62,444 nt of DNA from Porphyrobacter sp. SLTP (GTDB lineage Bacteria; Pseudomonadota; Alphaproteobacteria; Sphingomonadales; Sphingomonadaceae), in the NCBI RefSeq assembly GCF_009905735.1, contig NZ_JAAALE010000018.1, positions 1-62,444 of the forward strand, written 5' to 3'. A program made the translations under genes and the position numbers. The notes under the pieces were generated by a model. The model searched no databases. It saw only the letters and a program-made list of their open reading frames with translations, and was not told where the DNA came from. This document shows positions 8,962 to 18,400 of the stretch, in pieces. Each line of letters begins with the position of its first letter. Position 1 is the stretch's first letter.

Positions 8962-10617
8962 TTACTCCGCCTCGCGCACTTTCACGCCGCCGATCCACAC
9001 CTGAAGCACCTTTGTTTCCCGCAAAGCCTCGGGCGAGGCGAAGAGCGGGTCGCGGTCGACCAGCAGGAAATCCGCCCGCTCTCCGGGGAGGAGACGTCCG
9101 AAGCGGCCTTCCGCAAACCCGGCAAAGGCGGCGTCCGAGGTATATCCGGCCAGCGCCTGTTCGCGGTTCACGGTTTCCTCGGGGAACCACCCGCCGAAGG
9201 GCTGGCCACTGGCATCCACGCGGCTGATCGCGGCGGCCATCCCCGCGAAGGGATCGGCGGGCTCAACCGGCGCGTCCGACCCGAAGGCGAGCCTGCCGCC
9301 AACGGTGATGACAGAGCGCCACGGATAGGCGCCATCCAGTCGGTTGGGCCCCAGCCGCGCTTCGGCCATCAGCCGGTCGGAGGTCTGGTGGAGCGGCTGC
9401 ATCGAGGCGATCACCCCGTGCTTGCCCAGCCGCGCGATATCGACCGGGTCGATGATCTGCGCGTGTTCGATCCGCCAGCGCCGGTCGCCGGTGTAGCTTT
9501 CCGACAGTTCCTCAACCGCGGCGAGCACTTCGGCATTGGCCGCATCGCCGATCGCGTGAACGGCGGTCTGGAAATTGTCCATCGCCGCGCGGCTCATCAG
9601 GTTGCGCAGCTGCGCAGGGGTCAGCAGCGGCAGGCCCTTGGCGCCCGGATCGTCGTGATAGGGTGCCTTCAGGCTCGCCCCGCGCGATCCCAGTGCGCCG
9701 TCGAGATAGAGCTTGATCCCGCCCATCCGCAGCTTGTCGTCATAAAGCCACACGGTCGGCTCGGGCCCGGCGACGGTCTCCAGCGTCTCGAACGAATTGG
9801 CGTAGGACATGATGCGAATCTGCAAGCGGCCCGCATCGCCCGCGCGGCGATAGGTCGTCCAGTCGGGCATCTTGGTGCCCATGTCCGCAACTGCCGTGAC
9901 ACCGTAGCCGAGCAGCACCTCCTGCGCCTTGGCGAAGGCGAGGTCGCGGTCTTCGGGGCGGGGCGGGGGGACAACCTTGCCGACCAGCTGCACCGCATTG
10001 TCCACAAACACGCCCGCCGGGGCGCCCTTGGCATCGCGGATGATCTTGCCGCCCTCCGGGTCCGGCGTCTTGGCGGTCACACCCGCCGTGGTGATGGCGA
10101 GTGTGTTGCCCCAGTTGGCGTGATTATCCGCGCGTTCGAGCCACACCGGGCGGTCTGAGACCGCTGCGTCGAGTTCCGCCGCCGTAGGGAAGCGGCCCAA
10201 ACCCCACTTCTCCTGATTCCACCCGCGCCCGATAATCCAGGGGCGGCCGGGATTGGCTTCGGCGAAGGCCTTGATCCTGGCGAGCGCGTCTTCGAGCGAG
10301 GTCGTGTTCGACAGGTCCAGCGTCAGCGCGGCAAAGCCGATATCCATCACGTGGACGTGGGCGTCGATCATGCCGGGGATCATCACGCGCCCCTCACCAT
10401 CAAGGCGGTAATCGACCTGCGGGCGCTTGTCGCTGCGGGTCAGGACCTGCGTGATCTTGCCGTCCTCGTCGAACACGAGGCCGTTGAAGCGCTTGACCTT
10501 GCCCGCTTCGTCGATGGTGATCCCATCGACATTGTCGACCAGCGTATCGGCCCAGGCGGGTGCGGCCAGCACGAGAGCGGATACGGCAGCAAGAGCGGCG
10601 GAAACGGTGCGGAGCAT
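8962..10617 (-). CDS. Secreted metal-dependent amidohydrolase (amidohydrolase 3 family)
   Basis: This is a 551-residue hydrolase of the amidohydrolase 3 (YtcJ-like) family. It has a signal peptide (MLRTVSAALAAVSALVLAAPAWA), so it is probably periplasmic. The metal-binding HxH is in PGMIDAHVHVMD (H87, H89). Further metal or catalytic sites are VHAIGDAAN, RIEHAQI and the C-terminal FGSDAPVEPADPF. The start at 10617 was chosen because it gives the signal peptide and has an AAGGA site. The frame extends upstream to 10803, but that part overlaps ilvA. The natural substrate cannot be told from sequence. It is divergent from ilvA across 154 bases. Confidence 0.88.
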   Translation of the reverse strand: MLRTVSAALAAVSALVLAAPAWADTLVDNVDGITIDEAGKVKRFNGLVFDEDGKITQVLTRSDKRPQVDYRLDGEGRVMIPGMIDAHVHVMDIGFAALTLDLSNTTSLEDALARIKAFAEANPGRPWIIGRGWNQEKWGLGRFPTAAELDAAVSDRPVWLERADNHANWGNTLAITTAGVTAKTPDPEGGKIIRDAKGAPAGVFVDNAVQLVGKVVPPPRPEDRDLAFAKAQEVLLGYGVTAVADMGTKMPDWTTYRRAGDAGRLQIRIMSYANSFETLETVAGPEPTVWLYDDKLRMGGIKLYLDGALGSRGASLKAPYHDDPGAKGLPLLTPAQLRNLMSRAAMDNFQTAVHAIGDAANAEVLAAVEELSESYTGDRRWRIEHAQIIDPVDIARLGKHGVIASMQPLHQTSDRLMAEARLGPNRLDGAYPWRSVITVGGRLAFGSDAPVEPADPFAGMAAAISRVDASGQPFGGWFPEETVNREQALAGYTSDAAFAGFAEGRFGRLLPGERADFLLVDRDPLFASPEALRETKVLQVWIGGVKVREAE

Positions 10618-10771
10618 GGCGGTCCTTGAACTTTCAGGAAAACACGTAAGGCAGCGGTGCCTATCGCTTTGCCGCGCGCTTGCCAACGGGGCTTGCCAGG
10701 ACGGGGCGCATACGAAATCCGCGCAGGCCCGATTGCCCTTACGGCTGCAAGCCTCTAATCGCCCGGTCGCT

Positions 10772-12034
10772 ATGTCGACACAAACAGCCTCAGCCAGCCC
10801 CAAGGGTGCCGCCGCTTCGCCGGCCGACCTGACCCTCGATCACGTGCGCGCCGCTGCGGCCCGCATTCGCGGCGCGGTGGTCGAAACGCCGATGATGCGC
10901 TCGATCACGCTGTCGGAGATTACCGGCGCGGATATCTGGCTGAAATTCGAGAACCTCCAGTTCACCGCCGCTTACAAGGAGCGCGGGGCGCTCAATGCGC
11001 TGCTGCTGCTGACCGAGGAACAGCGGTCGCGCGGTGTGATTGCGGCTTCGGCGGGGAACCACTCGCAGGGCCTCAGCTATCACGGCACCCGGCTGGGCGT
11101 GCCCGTCACCATCGTGATGCCGAAGCCCACGCCGACGGTGAAGGTGATGCAGACCGAAAGCGTTGGCGGCAAGGTGCTGCTCGAAGGCGAGACCTTCGAT
11201 GAAGCCTATGCCTTTGCACGCAAGCTGGAGGGCGAGCTTGGCCTGACCTTCGTCCATCCGTTTGACGATCCCGACGTGGCCGCCGGTGCCGGCACGGTCG
11301 CGCTCGAAATGCTGGAAGTGAAGCCCGATCTCGATTGCATTGTCACGCCGATCGGCGGGGGCGGGCTGATTTCGGGGATGGCGACAGTTGCGAAGGCACT
11401 GAACCCCGACATCGAGGTCGTGGGCGTGCAGGCGGCGCTGTTCCCCAGCATGTTCGACCGGATCAAGGGCGCGAACTTGCCGTGCGGTGGGGACACGCTG
11501 GCCGAAGGTATCGCGGTTAAGGTGCCGGGCGATTTCACCGCCAAAGTGATCGCCGAAAAGGTCGACGACATTCTGCTGGTTGATGAACCCGCGCTCGAAA
11601 AGGCGGTGGCGCTGCTGCTCCAGATCGAAAAGACCGTGGTCGAAGGCGCGGGCGCTGCGGGGCTCGCGGCGGTGCTGGGCAGCCCCAAGCGGTTCAAGGG
11701 CAAGAGCATCGGTCTGGCGCTGTGCGGCGGCAATATCGACACACGCTTGCTCGCCAATGTGCTGCTGCGCGATCTGGCGCGGCAGGGGCGTCTGGCGCGG
11801 CTGCGGATTACGTTGCAGGATCGCCCCGGCGCGCTGTTCAAGGTGATGCGCCTGTTTGACGAGCACAACGTCAACATCATCGAAATCTATCACCAGCGCA
11901 TCTTCACGACGCTACCGGCCAAGGGCCTGATCACCGATATCGAATGCGAAGCGCGCGACGCCGAGCAGGTCGAACGGCTGGTCGAAGGCCTGCGCGCGAA
12001 GGGCTACACCGTCCAGCTCGTCGAACTGGGCTGA
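10772..12034 (+). CDS. ilvA: Threonine ammonia-lyase
   Basis: This PLP enzyme deaminates threonine to 2-oxobutanoate, the first step towards isoleucine. The PLP lysine is K69 in FTAAYKERGALN. The phosphate-side loop SAGNHSQG is at 93-100 and a glycine loop PIGGGGLISG follows. A single C-terminal ACT domain (about 345-420, RLRITLQDRPGALFKVMRLF) suggests regulation by amino-acid binding. At 420 residues with one ACT domain it matches the shorter lyases common in alphaproteobacteria, not the two-ACT E. coli IlvA. The start MSTQTASASP at 10772 is preferred, as the upstream in-frame extension is not conserved-looking. Confidence 0.93.
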   Translation: MSTQTASASPKGAAASPADLTLDHVRAAAARIRGAVVETPMMRSITLSEITGADIWLKFENLQFTAAYKERGALNALLLLTEEQRSRGVIAASAGNHSQGLSYHGTRLGVPVTIVMPKPTPTVKVMQTESVGGKVLLEGETFDEAYAFARKLEGELGLTFVHPFDDPDVAAGAGTVALEMLEVKPDLDCIVTPIGGGGLISGMATVAKALNPDIEVVGVQAALFPSMFDRIKGANLPCGGDTLAEGIAVKVPGDFTAKVIAEKVDDILLVDEPALEKAVALLLQIEKTVVEGAGAAGLAAVLGSPKRFKGKSIGLALCGGNIDTRLLANVLLRDLARQGRLARLRITLQDRPGALFKVMRLFDEHNVNIIEIYHQRIFTTLPAKGLITDIECEARDAEQVERLVEGLRAKGYTVQLVELG

Positions 12035-12148
12035 AAATCCCGGCCAGAATGGAGGGGCGGGACGCGTGATCGTCCCGCATTGCGCCTGCTTGTCCGCATT
12101 TTTGCGGCGGGTTTCGCGTGTGCCTGAATAATTCGCGATATTTTCATG

Positions 12149-12198
12149 GTTAAAGGACTTTTACCGGAGCACGGGTGCGGGCATAAGATTTTCTTAAC
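12149..12198. promoter_or_regulatory. AT-rich regulatory region before bpt with CtrA-like half-sites
   Basis: The 208-base spacer between ilvA and bpt is AT-rich for this genome. It holds TTAA-N7-TTACC at 12150-12165, one mismatch from the CtrA consensus TTAA-N7-TTAAC and within an imperfect palindrome GGTTAAAG / CTTTTACC. A further TTAAC occurs at 12194-12198. Upstream, CCGCA-TTTT-TGCGG forms a small hairpin near 12093 that may end ilvA transcription. CtrA control is only a suggestion. Confidence 0.35.
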
Positions 12199-12242
12199 GA
12201 TTTCGATCCCGCGATTCAGCGCAAGAAGGACTGGCCCCACAC

Positions 12243-13100
12243 GTGACGGCACCAATCCGCTTTCCCCGGTTCTTCGTGACCAGCCCCGCGCCGTGTCCCT
12301 ATCTTCCGGGTCGGAGCGAGCGCAAGGTCTTCACCGAACTGAAGGGACCGCACGCCGATCAGCTGAATGAAGCGCTCGGGCGGATCGGGTTCCGGCGCAG
12401 CCAGACGGTCGCCTATCGTCCGTCCTGCCTTGACTGCCAGTCCTGCGTTTCGGTGCGCGTGCTGGCGACCAAGTTCCAGCCCTCGGCCACCCAGAAGCGC
12501 GATCTGAAGCGCAATTCCGATCTCATCGTAACCGAATGCCGCCCCTGGGCGACGGACGAGCAATTCGAATTGCTGGCCCGCTATCTCGGCCACCGCCACC
12601 CAGATGGCGGGATGTCGGCGATGGACGAGCTCGATTATGCGGACATGATCGAGCACACTCCGGTCTCGACCGTGGTGACCGAATATCGCGAGCCGCTGCC
12701 CAACGGAAAGCCCGGACGGCTGGTGGGTGCCTGCCTGACCGACCGGCAGGGCGACGGGCTGTCGATGATCTATTCCTTCTATGAACCCGATTACCCGGCG
12801 CGAGCGGGCCTCGGCAATTTTATTATCCTCGATCATATTCGCCGGGCCGCGGCTGAGGCATTGCCTTACGTGTATCTCGGATATTGGGTCGAAGGCAGTC
12901 CGCGCATGCAATACAAGGTTCGCTACCGCCCCCTTGAGCGCCTGACGCGCGAGGGCTGGCTGCTGATGGAGCCGGGGGAGCAGCACCGGCTGATCGCGGC
13001 TGCCACCGCGCCGCGGCAGGCGCAGGACGAAAGCCCGGTCGAAATGGGCGCGGGCGTTCGGGGCAAGGATGGCCAACCTGTCAAGTTCTCGGCCAGTTGA
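12243..13100 (+). CDS. bpt: Aspartate/glutamate leucyltransferase (N-end rule)
   Basis: This aminoacyl-tRNA-protein transferase adds leucine to N-terminal Asp or Glu of proteins, marking them for ClpS-ClpAP. The family signature is visible: an N-terminal Cys (C18, [16 protein letters not shown]) and a CxxCxxC group (C62, C65, C68 in [16 protein letters not shown]). [11 protein letters not shown] and [17 protein letters not shown] follow. The start is GTG at 12243, giving the conserved N-terminus. It is 285 residues long. Its 3' end overlaps tamA by 32 bases, an unusually long overlap in this window. Confidence 0.94.
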   Translation: MTAPIRFPRFFVTSPAPCPYLPGRSERKVFTELKGPHADQLNEALGRIGFRRSQTVAYRPSCLDCQSCVSVRVLATKFQPSATQKRDLKRNSDLIVTECRPWATDEQFELLARYLGHRHPDGGMSAMDELDYADMIEHTPVSTVVTEYREPLPNGKPGRLVGACLTDRQGDGLSMIYSFYEPDYPARAGLGNFIILDHIRRAAAEALPYVYLGYWVEGSPRMQYKVRYRPLERLTREGWLLMEPGEQHRLIAAATAPRQAQDESPVEMGAGVRGKDGQPVKFSAS

Positions 13101-15450
13101 AGCCCAGCGGCTTCTCAAACTCGGTCTCGCCATTGTTGCCGGATTGGGTCAGGGAGCGCTGGCGTTAAGCGCCTGTCCGGCGGCCGCGCAGCAGGCGGCC
13201 CCGGATGACGAACCGCGTCCGCTGCCCGCGCAGCCGCCCGAGGATGAGGCGGAAGACACGCCTGCACCCGCGCCGATTTCGATCCTCGATCCTGAGCCCC
13301 AGCCAGAACCTGTGCCGCAATCGCTCGACGATCTGATCCCGGCTGACGCTGTCACCAATCCCGATATCTGGGCCGCCGCCGGAGTGGCTGACTCTTCGCC
13401 GGTGGTGGTGCCCGATAGCGCGTTGGCCGATGCCGACAGCCCGCTGTCGGATGACGTCTTGGCCGAGTTTCTGCCCCCGCCAGACCCGGCCTTGCAGCCT
13501 GCGATCGACGGCATTTTTGCCGATTTCGCGCTGGAGGAGCCGCAGCCGCTCGACCCCGATCCCGAGCTTGAGGCGCTGGCGTCGATCGCCGCCCCGGTGC
13601 TGGGCGAATTGCCGGAACTGGCCGAAACCAAGATCGGCAACACCCTGGTGCTCGCTCTGCCGGCCGCCGCCGATGCCTTCCCCGAGAAGGACCAGTTCAT
13701 TGAACGCTTCAAGGATCTCTCGACCTTGCGCGAATTCGACGATGGGGAGGAATCGCGCCCGCAAGTTGCCGCCCGCGCCCGCGCTGACGAGGAACTGCTC
13801 GGCGATATCCTGCGCACCTACGGCTATTACGATGGCGAGGTGGTGCGCCAGCTTTCGGGCGGTCGGCGCGCGGGCAATAACTCTGACGAAGCCGAACGGG
13901 CCGCAGAAAACGCCGCTCGTGAACCGAGCGTCCGCTTCGATATCCTCCCCGGCCCACGCTACAGCTTTGGCCGGATTGATCTTGGCGCGCTGCCTGCCCT
14001 GCCGGAACCTGACGCCAGTCGACTGACCGCCGCTTTCGGGATCAAGCCGGGTGACCCGCTTTATGCCGACCGCATTATCGAGCGGGAACTCGAACTGCGC
14101 GTTGCGCTCGGCGAAAGCGGCTATCCCTTCGCCGAATTGGCCGAGCCGGAATTGCTGATCGACCATGCCCGCACCGAAGGCGATCTGTCGCTGCTCGTCC
14201 AGCCGGGCGGCAAATTCGTGTTCGGCGAAGTCGTCAGCGCTGATCCCGGCTTCCTGTCGGGCCGGCACCTGTCGCGCATCGCCCGCTTCGATGAAGGCGA
14301 CGTGTTCCAGCAAAGCCTTGAGACCGATTTGCGCCGCGCGATCATTGCCACTGGCTTGGTCTCCAGCGTGACCGTCACCCCGCGCGAAACCCGCGCGCCG
14401 CAGGATGGACAGCCGGGGGAAGTCGCGCTCGACGTCGCGTTCGAACGCGCACCCTTGCGCACCATCGCGGGCGCCATCGGCTACGGGACCGAGGACGGCT
14501 TCAAGCTCGAAGGTCGGTGGGAACATCGCAACCTGTTCCCGCCCGAAGGCGCGCTCAGGCTGCGCGGCATCCTCGGCACGCGTGAGGCGCTGGCGAGCGT
14601 CGGCGTCCGCCGCAACAATTTCCGCGGGCGCGATCAGGTGCTGACCGTGGATGTCTTCGGCAGCGACATCACCACGCAGGCGGTGGATTCGCGCGGCTTC
14701 GGGACGCGGGCGACGTTCGAGAAAGTGTCGAACATCCTGTTCCAGAAGCCGCTCAGCTGGCAAATCGGGGGTGAGCTGCTCTACACCGATGAACGCAACC
14801 GCACGGTGCGGGATGCGCCCGGCATCCCGTTGCCGCGCCGCACGTTCCTCATCGGCGGGGTGTTCGGCAGTGTGACGCTGGATGGCAGCGACGATCTGCT
14901 CGATCCGAGCGAAGGGTACCGCGCCACCCTGTTCCTCGCGCCCGAAGCATCGCGCTCGGAAGGCAGCCAGTCCTTCTATCTGCGCTCGCAGGCCGATGCG
15001 AGCTACTACAAGTCGATCGGATCGACGGTGCTCGCCACGCGCGTGCGGGCGGCGACGATTGTCGGCGCATCCTTCGATGACATCGCGCCATCGCGCCGGC
15101 TCTATGCAGGGGGCGGCGGTTCGGTGCGCGGTTACGGCTTCCAGGGTGTCGGCCCGCGCAATGATCGCGGCGAATCCACTGGCGGTGCGTCGCTGCTCGA
15201 ATTCTCGCTCGAAGCGCGGATCGAAACGCCGCTGTTCGATGGCGCGGTCGAAGTCGTGCCGTTCTTCGATGCGGGCACCGTGGGGCTGGGCAGCACGCCC
15301 GACTTCCGCTTCATCCGCTACGGTGCGGGCGTCGGTCTGCGCTACAAGACCACCTTCGGCCCGATCCGCGTCGATGTGGCGACCCCGATCAACCCAACTG
15401 AGTTCGATAGCCCGGTGGTGGTCTATGTCAGTCTGGGTCAGGCGTTCTGA
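13069..15450 (+). CDS. tamA: Translocation and assembly module outer-membrane protein TamA (Omp85 family)
   Basis: This 793-residue Omp85 protein works with TamB in outer-membrane assembly and lipid transport. After a signal-like segment ([27 protein letters not shown]) comes an extended acidic, Pro-rich region of about 150 residues. POTRA-like domains follow (roughly 200-460), and a 16-strand barrel occupies about 470-793. The barrel loop-6 signature VRGY is at 686-689 ([14 protein letters not shown]), and the protein ends in aromatic Phe, as outer-membrane proteins do. The ATG at 13069 inside bpt is the only sensible start before the signal sequence. The next gene, tamB, overlaps by one base. 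Confidence 0.93.
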   Translation: MANLSSSRPVEAQRLLKLGLAIVAGLGQGALALSACPAAAQQAAPDDEPRPLPAQPPEDEAEDTPAPAPISILDPEPQPEPVPQSLDDLIPADAVTNPDIWAAAGVADSSPVVVPDSALADADSPLSDDVLAEFLPPPDPALQPAIDGIFADFALEEPQPLDPDPELEALASIAAPVLGELPELAETKIGNTLVLALPAAADAFPEKDQFIERFKDLSTLREFDDGEESRPQVAARARADEELLGDILRTYGYYDGEVVRQLSGGRRAGNNSDEAERAAENAAREPSVRFDILPGPRYSFGRIDLGALPALPEPDASRLTAAFGIKPGDPLYADRIIERELELRVALGESGYPFAELAEPELLIDHARTEGDLSLLVQPGGKFVFGEVVSADPGFLSGRHLSRIARFDEGDVFQQSLETDLRRAIIATGLVSSVTVTPRETRAPQDGQPGEVALDVAFERAPLRTIAGAIGYGTEDGFKLEGRWEHRNLFPPEGALRLRGILGTREALASVGVRRNNFRGRDQVLTVDVFGSDITTQAVDSRGFGTRATFEKVSNILFQKPLSWQIGGELLYTDERNRTVRDAPGIPLPRRTFLIGGVFGSVTLDGSDDLLDPSEGYRATLFLAPEASRSEGSQSFYLRSQADASYYKSIGSTVLATRVRAATIVGASFDDIAPSRRLYAGGGGSVRGYGFQGVGPRNDRGESTGGASLLEFSLEARIETPLFDGAVEVVPFFDAGTVGLGSTPDFRFIRYGAGVGLRYKTTFGPIRVDVATPINPTEFDSPVVVYVSLGQAF

Positions 15451-18400
15451 TGGCCGAAGACACCGCAACCCCGCCGGACGTCGCGCCGCCCGCACGGCGA
15501 CCCCGCGCGCGGCGCTGGGGCAAGCGGCTCGGCTGGGCGCTGGCGATTATCCTCGCGCCGTTCCTCCTCACCGCGCTGTTCTTCGCGACCCCGATTGGCA
15601 AGCGCTTCATCGCCGATCAGATCGCAGCCGTAGCCCCCGCTTCGGGCCTGCGCTTTACGGTCGGGCGAATCGAGGGTGATCTCTACGGGCAGGCGGTGCT
15701 CCGCACGGTGGTGGTGAGCGATCCCAAGGGCGCGTTTTTGACGATACCCGTGGTGCGGCTCGACTGGCGGCCTCTGAACTGGCTGTGGACCGGGCTCGAT
15801 ATCCGGGAAGTCACCGCACAGCGCGGGCGGCTGACACGGCTGCCTGAGCTGCTGCCGGGCGATCCCGATGCGCCGCTGCTGCCCGACTTCGATATCCGGG
15901 TCGACAAACTGGTGGTCGAGGATCTGGTGATCGCCAAAGGCGTCGCCACGCCGCAGGACGAGCGCGCCAATTTGACCGCACAGATCGATATCCGGCAGGG
16001 CCGCGCGCTGATCGACGCCAAGGCGCGGCTGGGGGCGCAGGATCGGATCACGCTGCTGCTCGACGCCGAACCGGATGGCGACCGCTTCGAACTCGCCGGA
16101 GACGCGCGTGCGCCTGCGGGCGGCGTGCTGGCCGGGCTGGCGGGGTTGGAGACGGGCTATGTCGGCCGGATCGTCGGCGATGGCACGTGGAAACGCTGGC
16201 GCGGTGCGGCAGCGGTGCGGCGCAGCGGCGCAGAAAGCGAACCGCCGCTCGCCGCCTTCCGCATCAGCAATGACGCAGGCACTTACGGCGTGCTCGGGCA
16301 ATTGCGCGCAGGGCTGGGGGACGAGACCTTCACCGGCCGCGCGCTGGGGGAGACCCTGTCGCTAGCCGCGCGCTTCCAGCTTGAAAACAGTGTGGTCGAG
16401 GGCCGCGCGGCCGCCGTCTCCTCGGCGCTCGATTTGCGGGCGGCGGGCGTGGTCAACCTGGCCGACAATGTGGTCGACGGCGCGCGGGTGCGCCTCGCCT
16501 TGCGCGATGCCGATCTCTTGGGTGAGACCGTGCGGATCGAGGGCGGACGGTTTGCCGCGAACCTCGTCGGCGCTTTCGATGATCTTGCGATCAAGCACGA
16601 GATCGCGGTGGCAAAGCTCACCGCCTCTGGCGTCATTGCCACGGGGTTGGCGCAGGACGGCGCCGCGCGGTTTGACGGGACAGTGCTCAGCGTGCCCTTG
16701 GCGCTCACCGCCGAGCGGGTGACGACCGGCAATGCCTTTGCCGATCCGCGCCTTGTGAAGGGCCGGGCCAATGGCATGTTGACCTATGACACGGCCGCCC
16801 AGAAACTCGCGATTGACCGCACGCAGATCGTCTTCCCGGGGCTTGAGGCCACGCTCGCCCTGCGCGGCGATATTGGCGCGGGGGCCTATGCCATCGCCGG
16901 GCCAGTCACAGCCAGCCGCCTTGCCATCGAAGGCGCGGGCGATGTAACCGCCAATGCCAAGATCCTCGCCAAATTCGGCCCCTCGATCCCGTGGAGCCTG
17001 CGCGCCAATCTGGCGGGCGTGCTGAGCCGGATCGGCAATGCCACTATCGTCAACCTTGCGGGCGAGCAGGTGCGCTTCAAGGGTGAGCTGGGCATGGGCG
17101 CGGGCCAGCCGATCGTGCTGCGCAACACCGTGATCACCTCGCCCCGCCTCAATGCCAAACTGGACAGCAGGGTTGTTACCGGCGGCGGCGTGACCCGCAC
17201 CGTGCTCGCCGGGAGCGGACGGCAGGCGCAATATGGCCCCTTCACCTTTGACGCCGAGATCGCAGCGGACGGTCCGCGCGCGGTGCTGGTGCTGGCCGAT
17301 CCCTTGCCCGCCGCAGGCCTGAAGGACGTCCGCATCGCACTTGCTCCAAGCAAGGAAGGCTTCGGGCTGGATGTGGCGGGCGGATCGCTGCTCGGCCCGT
17401 TCGAAGGCGCGCTGCAATTGATCCTGCCCGCCAATGCCCCGACCCGCGTCATGATTGACCGGTTGGAAGTCTATCGCACCACCGTCACCGGCGAAGTGGT
17501 GCTGGCCGATGCGGGGCCTTCGGGTGATCTGCGTCTCGCGGGCGGCGGCGTGAACGGCACGGTCGCCTTCCGCCCGCAGCCGGGCGATGCCATCGGCTTT
17601 GCCGTCGATCTCGCCGCCCGCAATGCGCGCTTCGGCGGAGAGACGCCGATCAGCATCACCCGCGCCGATATTGCCGCGACCGGGCGCTATGACGACGGCA
17701 ACACCAGTGTGGACGCTGACATTTCCGCGGCCGGGCTCGAATATGGCGGGCTGAGCCTCGCCAATCTCACCGCCAAGGCCGCTATCACCAATGGCCGCGG
17801 CAAGGTGACAGGCACGGTTGCCGGACGCCGGGCGGACCGCTTTGCGCTCAATTTCGACGCGAACGTTGCGCCTAACCAGATCGCGGCGGCCGCGCGCGGG
17901 CAATATGGCAACGCGCAGATCACCATGCCGCGCCGCGCGGTGCTGACCGCACTGGATGGCGGCGGGTGGAGCCTTGCCCCTTCGCAGGTCGGTTTCGGCG
18001 GCGGCTTTGCCATTGCGCAAGGCACCTTCGGCACTGGTACGACCGAACTGCAAGTCAAGCTCGCGCGGATGCCGCTGCGGCTGCTCGATCTGGTGGGGGC
18101 CGATCTGGGCCTTGGCGGGCGCCTGACCGGGGTGGTTGATTACCGCCAGCAGGGCCGCGCCCCGCCGACTGCCACCGCGCGCGGACGGATTGACCGCTTC
18201 AGTCGCGCTGGTCTGGTCTTGTCCTCGAAACCGATCAACGTGCTCGGCGTGGTCGATCTCTCGGCCGAGCGGATGACAGCGGCCGCGCGACTGTTCGAGG
18301 GTGACGCACGGCGCGGCGATGTCGCGCTGCGGATCGATGGCTTGGCGCAGGATGGCGCGCTGACCGACCGGTTGATGCGCGGCCGGCTTGGCGCGCGCCT

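Noticed and set aside
10618..10803. Upstream extension of the amidohydrolase reading frame
   Set aside because: It runs into ilvA, lacks conserved character and would bury the clear signal peptide.
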